From Elusimicrobiota bacterium (GTDB lineage Bacteria; Elusimicrobiota; Elusimicrobia; 2-02-FULL-39-32): a stretch of DNA of 9,700 bases. Positions 1 to 8,600 of this stretch are shown here, one piece after another (position 1 is the first letter of the stretch; each line of letters opens with the position of its first letter). A model generated the notes under the pieces. The model worked only from the letters and a program-made list of their open reading frames with translations. It was not told where the DNA came from and made no database searches. Location: the NCBI GenBank assembly GCA_023249835.1, contig JAHFBY010000031.1:1-9700 (forward strand), written 5' to 3'. The translations under genes and the position numbers were made by a program.

Positions 1-348
1 ACTTTAGCCACCCAAACCGGGGTTATGGAAGCTTCTATTGAAGAGCAAAAAGCGATTAACGAGTTTCGCAAAGCGAAAAACGATATTTCCATGGAAATTA
101 AAGAGGCTTACTATAATTTTGAAAAAGCAAAAATTCAGCTATCTTCAACGGAAAAAGAGCTGGAATACAGAAAAAAAGAGTCCGCTATTTCTACTGAAAA
201 ATACAAATTGCATAAAATTGACGCTACCCAGCACATCCAAGCTCTAATCGCGGAAACAGACGCTTATGCAGCGGTTTTTGAAGCCAAAACATTTTATTGT
301 GTTTCTTTCCATGCCCTAGAAAAAGCCACGGGCTCAAAATTAAATTAA
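1..348 (+). CDS. TolC-family outer membrane efflux protein, C-terminal fragment (5' end outside window)
   Basis: The reading frame is open from base 1 to the TAA at 346-348, so only the last 115 residues are visible; the ATG at 25 is internal, not a start. The visible part is a long heptad-rich helix pair: an EIKEAYYNFEKAK stretch, then a KELEYRKKES helix, a turn region around KIDATQHIQAL, and a final helix ending ALEKATGSKLN. This is the order seen in the last repeat of outer membrane efflux proteins (OEP/TolC family), which end in a helix of the form ALxxATG. TolC-family proteins form trimeric outer-membrane channels for type I secretion or RND/ABC efflux; which transporter this one serves cannot be told from the fragment. 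It converges with the minus-strand gene ending at 355, with only 6 bp between the two stop codons and no obvious terminator hairpin. Family call fairly sure, subtype unknown. Confidence 0.75.
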   Translation, partial: TLATQTGVMEASIEEQKAINEFRKAKNDISMEIKEAYYNFEKAKIQLSSTEKELEYRKKESAISTEKYKLHKIDATQHIQALIAETDAYAAVFEAKTFYCVSFHALEKATGSKLN

Positions 349-354
349 TTTATT

Positions 355-732
355 TTATTTGCGCGGTTGGGACTGGTTAATGGCGCGGTTAACGCGTTGG
401 TTGGCAAGGTTTAGCCGTTGAATTTCTTGAAGAGAGGCTAAGGTCCGCTGCACGCTGTAAAGCGGGTCCATGTTGGGGTTGCCGGAAGTTACCATTGGCG
501 GCAACGACCTGGCGGGAAGCGGAATATCGGTTTTATCGTTGTTGTTTTCAGCTAACTTTCTTAGTTTTCCTCTCAGTTTAAGCGCATCGCGTTTGGAACT
601 GAACTTTTTGCCAAAAAATGGAATTTTACTCGCAAAGCTATAAAACACTCCATTTTGCGCTAAAGTGTACAAGGAAAGAGCGCTGAGCCCAGATATGACA
701 AGTATTAAAAATATCCATCTTTTTTTATACAT
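355..732 (-). CDS. Hypothetical protein with one N-terminal membrane anchor (125 aa)
   Basis: I do not recognise this protein. It starts at ATG (732-730), with charged residues KKR followed by one hydrophobic stretch at about residues 6-25 (WIFLILVISGLSALSLYTLA). This could be an uncleaved signal anchor or a Sec signal peptide; there is no lipobox cysteine. After it come a basic segment (residues ~42-61, rich in K and R), a proline-containing linker (~70-82) and a C-terminal polar helix rich in Q, N and R (~95-125). That layout suggests a small protein anchored in the inner membrane with its bulk in the periplasm. No convincing Shine-Dalgarno sequence precedes the ATG. It is the last of three small same-strand genes and may be co-transcribed with the 73-aa gene 69 bp upstream, although a G/C block lies in that gap. 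Confidence 0.6.
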   Translation of the reverse strand: MYKKRWIFLILVISGLSALSLYTLAQNGVFYSFASKIPFFGKKFSSKRDALKLRGKLRKLAENNNDKTDIPLPARSLPPMVTSGNPNMDPLYSVQRTLASLQEIQRLNLANQRVNRAINQSQPRK

Positions 733-769
733 AGATAAGGGCTATTAAAGCAGGGCCCAAAAAGGGTTC

Positions 770-787
770 GGGGGGCCGGCCGGGGGG
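770..787. repeat. G/C block: two G6 runs flanking a GGCCGGCC palindrome
   Basis: Between the 73-aa and 125-aa genes, two runs of six G (770-775 and 782-787) flank CCGGCC; together with adjacent Gs the centre reads as the 8-bp palindrome GGCCGGCC (774-781). The block is 100% G+C in an intergenic region that is otherwise A/T-leaning. On the minus-strand transcript it reads C6, GGCCGG, C6. It has no T-tract placed for a standard intrinsic terminator. Function unknown. Confidence 0.5.
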
Positions 788-801
788 TCCGAAAATAGTC
801 C

Positions 802-1023
802 CTATTTTTTTCCCGGCAAGTTCAGGTTGTTAAGGGCCCCATCATTGGCTTCTTCGATTTTTTCCTCCGGAATATTGTAGCTATAGTCATTGTCATTCAA
901 CATAGCTTCTTGATATTCTGCCGCTCGAAATAAAGAAATAATGGACCAAGCTAAAAGGCCCGCCCCTGCTAAAACAACGCTTACCGTGACGATATTTTTT
1001 TTAGAAGAAAAAAAATCCTTCAC
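802..1023 (-). CDS. Hypothetical single-span membrane protein (73 aa)
   Basis: Not recognised. The start codon is GTG at 1023-1021; an in-frame TAA lies three codons upstream (1032-1030), so no earlier start is possible. Residues about 10-32 form one hydrophobic helix (IVTVSVVLAGAGLLAWSII) after a lysine-rich start, so the short N-terminus probably stays in the cytoplasm. The remaining ~40 residues are polar and acidic (EEKIEEANDG region) and would face the periplasm. The stop is TAG. It lies 28 bp downstream of the 88-aa gene on the same strand, which supports co-transcription from the promoter at 1418-1446. The upstream purines (AAAAGAG) sit very close to the GTG and make only a weak ribosome-binding site. 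Confidence 0.55.
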   Translation of the reverse strand: MKDFFSSKKNIVTVSVVLAGAGLLAWSIISLFRAAEYQEAMLNDNDYSYNIPEEKIEEANDGALNNLNLPGKK

Positions 1024-1051
1024 GCTCTTTTAGATGTTGACTCTTTGCTGA

Positions 1052-1318
1052 TTACTCAGGAAGAGCGTCCGGATCATTTTTTCGCGTATTGGCTTCAATG
1101 GCAACTAATAGCCGCAAAAATTCCGCAATTAAGAAAAATAACACGAAATAAAAGAACCCCAACAACAGCGCTAAAACTGAGGTAGCGCGCGGCGCTTCCG
1201 GAGTTCCTCCGCCAATAAGTATAATGAAGAAGAAGATCACGCCTAAAGCCGCGGCAATCCATCCAAAAAACTGAAAGATTATTTTTAGCTTGCGTGCATT
1301 TTTGTTTGAGTCGTCCAT
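1052..1318 (-). CDS. Hypothetical two-span membrane protein (88 aa)
   Basis: Starts at ATG (1318-1316) behind a good Shine-Dalgarno sequence. The N-terminal ~13 residues are hydrophilic (MDDSNKNARKLK). There are two hydrophobic helices, about residues 14-36 (ends FFFIILI) and 45-69 (VLALLLGFFYFVLFFLIAEF), joined by a short Gly/Pro loop, and then an amphipathic tail reading RLLVAIEANTRKN. Both termini are therefore predicted to be cytoplasmic. Small two-helix proteins with a similar acidic/Asn/Arg tail are common in bacteria and mostly uncharacterised; I cannot name a family or function. It is the first gene of the small-gene group, preceded by its own consensus promoter and a ~93-nt leader, and followed after 28 bp by the 73-aa membrane protein gene. 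Confidence 0.65.
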   Translation of the reverse strand: MDDSNKNARKLKIIFQFFGWIAAALGVIFFFIILIGGGTPEAPRATSVLALLLGFFYFVLFFLIAEFLRLLVAIEANTRKNDPDALPE

Positions 1319-1327
1319 GTAAGTATG

Positions 1328-1335
1328 TCCTCCCT
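1328..1335 (-). promoter_or_regulatory. Ribosome-binding site of the 88-aa gene
   Basis: The minus strand reads AGGGAGGA here, followed by nine bases and then ATG at 1318. This near-perfect Shine-Dalgarno match at standard spacing fixes the start of the 88-aa protein. It is much stronger than anything ahead of the next two genes. Confidence 0.75.
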
Positions 1336-1343
1336 TTAGAGTC

Positions 1344-1376
1344 CGAAAAAAGCGGCTTTTTGCAGCTGTTTTTTCG
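1344..1376 (-). promoter_or_regulatory. Self-complementary leader segment of the small-gene transcript
   Basis: CGAAAAAA (plus strand 1344-1351) is the exact reverse complement of TTTTTTCG (1369-1376), giving a possible 8-bp stem around a 17-nt loop in the predicted leader. Part of the same sequence (1347-1361) can instead fold as AAAAAG / CTTTTT around a 3-nt loop, so the two folds exclude each other. Both stems are mostly A-T and weak. This could be a minor attenuator-like or terminator-like element, or chance in an A/T-rich leader. Confidence 0.25.
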
Positions 1377-1417
1377 CTAGCGTTAATACAAATCCCTGCT
1401 GTTTATAGCGCTAAGCC

Positions 1418-1446
1418 ATTATAATCGATAGTCCCAATTTTGTCAA
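1418..1446 (-). promoter_or_regulatory. Consensus sigma70-type promoter for the small-gene group
   Basis: Read on the minus strand, TTGACA (1446-1441) and TATAAT (1423-1418) are both perfect hexamers separated by exactly 17 bp. A start point about seven bases further (near 1411) would give a leader of roughly 93 nt before the 88-aa gene. The site lies wholly in the 157-bp gap downstream of the giant gene's stop. The three small genes therefore need not depend on read-through from the giant gene. Housekeeping sigma factors across bacteria use these hexamers; activity is inferred. Confidence 0.75.
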
Positions 1447-1455
1447 CTATTCGCT

Positions 1456-1469
1456 ATTGATAAATCAAT
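1456..1469. repeat. Inverted repeat ATTGAT-AA-ATCAAT just upstream of the -35 box
   Basis: A perfect 6-bp inverted repeat with a 2-bp centre lies between the giant gene's stop codon (1476) and the -35 box, ending about 10 bp upstream of the latter. Its position is suitable for an activator or repressor dimer, but the stem is A/T-rich and short. It lacks the G/C stem and T-tract of an intrinsic terminator, so I do not call it one for the giant gene. Confidence 0.3.
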
Positions 1470-1475
1470 TTGTTG

Positions 1476-2621
1476 TTACGCTTGTACGCTCACAAATTGA
1501 TAGGCTTTCAGTTCGTTATGAATTCGCTGCATTGGATCAATGTTAACGGCTTGCGTGGCATTGATCAATTGCAAAATTTTAACCAGGTCCATATACCGTT
1601 CGCTTAAAATCGCGCGTTGATAATTGTTTGTTTCAAACTGAATTTCAGTATTAAAACGCGATTGCAAAACGTCCAAGTTAATGGTTCCCTGGGCGTCGTA
1701 GTCCAAAACAATTTCAATGCGTTCTAACTCCGCTAAGAGGTCCGCGCTTACCCCTTTAGCGGCAAGCGCAGTTTTAAGGTTCCGACGAAACTCTTCGGAC
1801 TCCGCACCCGTCTTAACGTTGGCGGCAAGCGCAAATGGATTGGCGGAAAGTTCCGACCTGTTTTTTCCTGCCATCCATTGCAGCCGTTGGACGAGTTGCG
1901 CAATTACGAATTCTACCCCTTCTGCCTCCGGGGTAAGGACGTCGGTAACGTCCAAGGTCCTATAGGCTGGAGCTTCTTTTTTAGCGCCCGCCACGTTTTG
2001 GTCGGTTTGCTCAGGTTCGTTAAACAAGTCTATTGTTTTGCCTTGGCTCTTTTTACGTTGTACCTGGGTCAAAAATAACGCTTTCCCTAATTCTTTCGTA
2101 ATGTTGCGGTTCAACTCATCAATAATCCACTGAACTTGATTTTGATCATTGGCTGTGAGAGAGTGATCTAGGGTCACAACGAACCGGCTCCTGCCTAAAA
2201 AGCTAGGCAATCCAAAACTCTGGTGCCTAAACCCTTCGGTTAAACTAGAATGTACCGGAACAATCGATACGCCGGTATTGCCGCCGTTAAAGACAAGTCT
2301 GAGGGCAGATTGGAGCTCTATAGCGGATTGCTCGTTTAACTCGCCGTTGTCCATTAGACTAATTACTTGGCTAATGACCCACGCTTGCTGCGCTTTTTTG
2401 AGAGCGTCCTGTTGCATTGTACCTGGCTCTAATTGAGCGGCTTGGCGCAACCGTTCAGACGAACTATTGTGTAACCGGTCTTTTAATTCTCGAATTCTGG
2501 CTAATTGCTCGGAATATTCTTCGCCATTTAAATAGTTCAATGAACGAATTAATGCACGCAGTTGGTCCGCGGCGCTGGGATCTTTAACCGCCTTTTTTTC
2601 CTTGGTAATACTGTTGAGGAC
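1476..2621 (-). other. Unassigned C-terminal region of the giant protein, residues ~2359-2739
   Basis: About 380 residues after the membrane helices that I cannot assign. The first part (~2375-2470) is rich in Ala, Gln, Glu, Leu and Arg and reads as helices, possibly coiled coil. A middle portion has a beta-like stretch (RSRFVVTLDHSL) and a helix (VQWIIDELNRNITKEL), then a polar linker. The end is again helical, with an IEIVLDYDAQGTINLDVL strand. There is no signal, repeat or metal motif. It follows the membrane segment and would be on one side of the membrane; which side is not clear. Confidence 0.5.
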
Positions 2622-5600
2622 GCCGCCCACCGGTTTCCAAAAATTATGAAAATCGTTGCCTGGCTGGTTCCTGTTTTTAACGTTTAAGATTATGTTCACG
2701 CCGCTAGGAATGGCAAATAGAGTAAGCCAAAATGCGATTGAGGCATAAGCAATTAATTGGCCTATCCACCCGCCATGCGTAATTAAGGGGTCAAGAACAT
2801 AAATGTAGAAGGGCGCAATCGCGAACAAAAAGATTAAAGGAAGCAAGGTTCCGCCCAACTTAAAGATAACGCTGCGGATCATGCCTATTTCTCTGCCCAA
2901 ATGATAAATAACTCTAACTTGCGGATTTTGGGAAATAGATTCAGGTTTGGCAACGATACCCGCTAAAAAGCCAAAGAAAACATGTCCTAACTCATGGTAA
3001 AGGTTTCCTAAATATTGAACAATATCCCAATTTTTAAGCGCGCCCATGGACCTTAATATTGGCCATTCTTGGCTTTGCAGTCTTACAAATTCCATTTGCG
3101 CATCGTTAAAGAATTGTTCTACCGCAGCATTCGCCTCTTCTCTAGATTGGTCAACAACCAGCAGCACAGAAGCGCGGTTTTGTTCAACCAACGCTTGGTG
3201 CGCTGCCAGAGCGGCAATATGGTTAATGCTCTTCATATTCGTGGTCATGCCAGGCTCGTTAATATAAACAATGTGCACTGGAATTTGGCTGGGTTGACCG
3301 CCAAACCAATTAACAAATAACCCGTGCAGAGCTTGGGTTCCTTCCGCGACTTTAACGCCAAAACCGGACCATTGCGTAATGCTTTGAGCTAACCGGCTAT
3401 ACCACGCAGCTTTGGGGGTTAGGTCGCCGTAATGAACCAAAACCATGGAGTTTAGGCTTAGGCGCGACAAAGACTGAAACCGGCCCAACAACGTTCCCGG
3501 ATTGCTGATTTCGGTCATGTTTTGACGTTGATCCAAGGGTACTCCGCCAATGTGCACGGTTACTCCGTTAGCGGATAAACCGACCTCATTTGCCAATAGC
3601 TCGGCATTTTGGGGCGGCACATAGGGCTGCTCCATCATTGTTTTCATCCTGGACTTGTAGTTTTCCACCGCCGGTTGATCGGAAAAGTTGGTTCTCCATT
3701 TCCGGCCCAGAACAGCCACAAACTTCATCCAACCATAGGCAATAACTTGATTTAAATGTTCCGGAGGAGTTCGGGGCAGCGCAATAGTGATCACCGGATA
3801 TCCTTTTTCCCGCGCTCTTTGCGCATAATCGTTGGTTTGGTTTTCTTCTCCCGGAACCAAAAGCTCAACAAAAGCCCAGCCTTTTTGTTCGTGCTGATCA
3901 AGGGCGTCTAAATCCGGACGATCGGTAAATACTGTAAACCCGTTATTATGTTTACCTAAAGATTCTTCCAGGTTTTGTTGCTGCCAATTGTCGATCTCTT
4001 GACTAGTTGATTCGGGCTGAATAATAACTAAGTTAGGATGAGTTTGGCAAAGAGCTGCCGCTTGCAATGCGCCTCTGGTCCAGTTAATGCCGCGCCCATC
4101 TCTTTGCGAATCTGCTATTGACTGGAGCATAGCGCGCACGCGTCCGTTTTGCGCGCTTTTGCGGCTGCGCCAAGCAAAGTTAATTAGGTTAGGAGCGTTC
4201 ATACCTGCGTTCCTGCCCCCAACAGAAGTCTGCCCATTAAGTTCTCGCGCAGACACTTTGTACCCTGCTTGGCTTTTACTATTTGCCAAAGGAGTGTTAG
4301 GGTCAGTGACGTAATGGATATATTCTGTAGGGTTAAGGTTGCGAGCGGTATAGGCTCTTTCTAAAGCGCTAGACAGCGCCAGAGTTTCAGTTGTAGTTCC
4401 TGACTTGCTAACCACAAACCAACGCATTTGCGCAAGGTTTGCAGAATGAACCAGTCTCTGAATCGCGCTCAAGGAATTTAATAGGGTCACATCTTCGTTA
4501 GATTGTCCCAATGTGGAGGTTTCCCCGCCCATACCAACAAACCCAATCTTCGTGACCCCTAGGCTTTCCATCTCGCTTACTAATTTTTCGTAGAATTCCG
4601 GGCTGCCTTCTTGATCCGCGCGAGTTTGCAGCAGTTCATTTACCCGCCCCACCCATCCGCCGCGTTCAATGCCGTTATCCTTAAAAAGTTCTTCCATGGA
4701 CCCTCTATCACCGGGCCTTGCGTTAAATTCCCGTTCCGATTCTTCAACCTCCGTATAAACTTGGATCCGCGCTTGCAGTGCATTAATCCCGGCTAAACGT
4801 TCTCCTGCTTTAACCATTAGGAACGCTCCTCCCGATAGCGTGCTCTCAGACGGAGTTATCCCCAGCTCCTTTAAAAGTATATCGGTGTCGCCGCCGCCGG
4901 TCATCCAAAACGCTCCGGAACCGGCCACTGCCCTAAACACAATCTCAGAGCTCAATTTAAATGGACCTTTTTTATAATTGCCTTGGGGCCCTTTAACAAA
5001 GATTGTTCTTGCGGATAAAACTATTTGCGCATACCGGTTTGCGGTTTGGGTACCGTTATCACCAAAAAGATATCCGAAACTTCCATCCTCAGGGATCTCG
5101 TTCACTCTAACCTCTTGACGATTCCCATCAGAATCAATATAGGCCAAGTCTTCCGGCAGGACAAACTTAGCGCGATGTTTGCGGAATATACCTTTAAGCT
5201 CATCCATAAATTCGCGCGTTAAAAGTCCTTGGGGTCGAGTTTCATCCACGTCCTGTTTCCTTAACGCTTCACTAGTTTTTTCCCCTAAACGCAACGTTAC
5301 CCCATCTTCTTCTGCCCTGATCAGCAACAAAAGTTGCGCCAGCATACCGCCGGCCAACACCTGGTCAATTAAACCATTATCCAAACCGCTGCGCAGCGCG
5401 TTCAGATGATCGGATATTTTTGATCCGCCTAATATTTCGATATACGGCTTTTCCGCTTTTGTTAAGAAACGGTTGGCTCGGCGCATTTCTTTTTCTACCA
5501 GGCGTCCGCTCACATGTGGAAGTCCGGCAAAGCCGGTAACGCTCGCTTGATCGCGGTGAGCCACAGAAAATCCGTCTAAAACAAATAGATCTGCGAGCGC

Positions 5601-8600
5601 TGTTAAGTTACGGACGAACTCTTCGTTATCTTCCAGAGTCTTTTTACCTTGCGTTGGCGTCCGCACATTTTTTAACAAGATCACTTGCCCGTTGCGCAAC
5701 CCTCGAATATTGCTTTGCGCTTCTTCCCCATAAAGGTCAGGGACATAACGCGTTTGCACTTCGCTATCCCTGAGCGCATCATTTATCATTTGGGCATGTT
5801 GATCGAGCTGTTCTAAGAAATCAGGATCACCCGGTCGGCCTTGATGAGCAATGACCACAACTTTAGCGCCGCGCATGGAAAGCTCGCGAATCGTTTCGGC
5901 CGCCGCCTTAATTCTTTCGTTCATTTGAATTCTGCCGTCAACAACCGAACTGTTAATGTCCACGCGCAAGATCACGGTCTTGCCCCGGACAAAAACTTGG
6001 TCCAACGTTTTAAAATTAAACTCTTCGGGAAAACGATCTGGGTCAAGCTTGGCGTTGACCGCGTCTAAACCCGATTTAGCAAGCGCTGCGCGCACTGTGC
6101 GCACAGGGTTTTCTAAATCTTCTTCTAAATTTTCTTGGGTAAGCGCCACGACCTTTCCATCTATAACTTCATATTCAAAATCAGTAAACGTTTTATGGAT
6201 TGCGCTAACAATGTTTCGCAACAACGCGCGGTTAACGGCCTGGGCTTTGATGGAGAGTTTAGCGGAAGTGTTTGATTTTCGCACCATCACCCAACCAATA
6301 TTTTGTCCTGTAACTTTCGATTTAATATTGAGCCTGCCCGATCCTTTTTGTTCTTTGGGAGTGGACTCTTCTAATTCCACTTCAATGCTTTCAATGAACT
6401 CGGGCAAATAGCTGCGCACGCCTTCCCGCAAGGCTTCCATAGCTTCTCTAATATCCGCTTGAGGATTGACGTCTGGGCGCAACTCTTCTAAGGTCGGGTA
6501 CCAAACGCGGGACAAAGTTTTTTGAACGCTTTGGCTGGGATCTTTCAATACGTTGGCAATAAAATATAAAAAAGCGCCGCCAAAAGCGTCGTCTAGGAGA
6601 TCTTCGTCTTCGTCTGCAAACATTTGAAGGAAGATATGGTGAGAATCTTCTACTCCCACTTTTGAGTGAGCTTTGCGCAGCGCTTCGCGCACGATCGGCC
6701 AGCCCGGCGGGTGTTGTTCGTCGTAGTGGTCCGCCAACTCTTCCAACACCTCTAGTCCCGAACGAATGTCGGGAACGAATTTGCTGTCCGGATTTTCCCG
6801 CAACATCCACGCATAAAATAAGTACGCTAACTTTACGGGATTTAAATAGTTCCCGCCCTCGTCCGTAAAGCCGGCCCTGTCTCCGTCGCCGTCCGTGGCA
6901 AAACCAAATACTTGATAATCAAGGCCTTGCTCTGCATTTTCTCTCTTTATTTTTTCCACTTCAGCTTTAAGGTGTTCGTCATATTTATCGAATTGGCTGG
7001 GATCCGCGTCATGCGCCAACTCTAGGCCCGGATCGCGCACCACGCTCTCCATTCCGTGGTCCACCATTTTATAGCGGACGCCAAGGCTATTTAATACGTC
7101 TTCGATAATAGGGCCCATAACCGCGTTGCCCGTGTCCACCACAAACATTAATTTTTGTAACGCGCCCTGATCAACGTTATAGTTTCCTAAAAGCGTTTGC
7201 AGGCGCTCCGTCATTTTTTCTTTATAGGTTTCCTGCATATCTGTAATCTCGCGTTTTTCTCCCCTTTGAGGAGCAAGCCTATTGGCTGATGAAGAGTTGC
7301 TCATTTCTAACATTTCATACATCTCTTTACCAAAAATCCCGCGCAGCTTTTGGTTGGGCGCGCGCCGCAAACTAACTTTAAATCCGTTGTCCACCAACTT
7401 ATTGTGGCTGGCCGTGACCTGTACCGCCGCTTGATAAAGGCCTTCTTTTAAACGGGCATAATAGTTAGACATTGGGGTGGAAACTTCAGATAGAGCGTAG
7501 TCAACGTTCACCCCCATACTAATAAGCCCCTGAACAAACCCGTCGCGCAAACTCGGAGTGGTTTCCCGGTGGTCTCCGGTCACTAAAACGCGCAACATCC
7601 CCCCATTGGCAGCTTCTGGATGCAGTTCTTTTAACTTTAGCGCCAAGGCCACGCCCGCGCTGTAAGTAAAAGCCGGAACCATGTGAAAGTCCGGCATTAC
7701 AATTCTATTCTTGCTAATCGCTTGCGCGCGCACGTCATAACCGTTTTTAATTTCATTTTGAAATTTAGGGTTTGCCAGCACGTGCCGACCCTGTTCCAAT
7801 AAGTTTTGATGGCGAACACTTTCGGGGTCGCGTTCCGAACTCTTGCTTTCTTCACCTCTATTTTGAGGAACGCGCCGGGGCAGGGAACGATCAAGCGCGC
7901 GTTTCTGTAAGAAAGTACGGAAGCTCGGATCATTGGCTTGGTTAGCAACGCGCAGCAAAGCTTCGGGCAAATTTTTAAATTCTTTAAAATCGCTGATTCT
8001 GGATTCGGGAGATTTTTGAAAGAAGGCCGCGTTCATTTCCGGTATTTGGGTTAGGTCTCCGGTCACAAGCTCTAAAGTGAATCCGCCGTCCTTGTGCCGG
8101 ACATAAGGGCGAACGGCTCTCCTAACCATATCTTCATCTAATGCCTTGGGGTTAATGGCCAAACTAAACTTATTGTAAGGCGCGCCGCTCCTTTGCAATT
8201 GATTTAATAGTTGGGTTAAGGATTGGGAACCGTCGCTGGCAACGGTTTCAACCAGCATCGCGTGACGGGCGTTTTGGTTATAAACAGCGTTACCGCCCTT
8301 TTGTTTGTTGGGGTTGCTGACCAACTCCGCAACGATGTTGTTGCCCTGGTCCATACGGAAACGGTAATAAGCGAGCAACTCAACGTTAATCGCTTCCCCG
8401 TCCATCATGGTGAGGTCGTTGATTCGGTGATACACTAAAGCGCTCGCGTCCAGTTTTTCTAAAACCCGGCGCAGGGGCTCTCTAACCACCATCACTTCTC
8501 CGCTGCGTTTTAGTTGCACGGTTTGCTCTTGGTCAAATAGTTTTACGGTCGCTTCGCCGTGTCCAATCGGGAGCCTTGACCCCGCAGTGTTTTGGACCAG

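Noticed and set aside
25..27. ATG at 25 as the start of the TolC-type gene
   Set aside because: The frame is open to base 1, and the visible sequence corresponds to the final helices of a ~450-aa family, so this Met is internal.
792..808. AAAATAG-TCC-CTATTTT hairpin followed by T residues as a plus-strand terminator
   Set aside because: The 7-bp stem is almost all A-T and overlaps the stop codon of a minus-strand gene; no plus-strand gene leads into it.
1420..1425. TATAAT on the plus strand as a second promoter
   Set aside because: It comes from the palindromic ATTATAAT; no -35-like hexamer lies 16-18 bp upstream on that strand and no plus-strand gene follows.
5956..6411. 151-codon plus-strand open frame opposite the mutase/kinase region
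   Set aside because: It lies wholly antisense to well-supported coding sequence, has a low-complexity Ser/Arg/Thr composition and no ribosome-binding site; a shadow frame.
6448..6810. 120-codon minus-strand open frame in another phase of the giant gene
   Set aside because: The Arg/Ser-rich composition is typical of an out-of-frame reading, and it overlaps the mutase domain completely.
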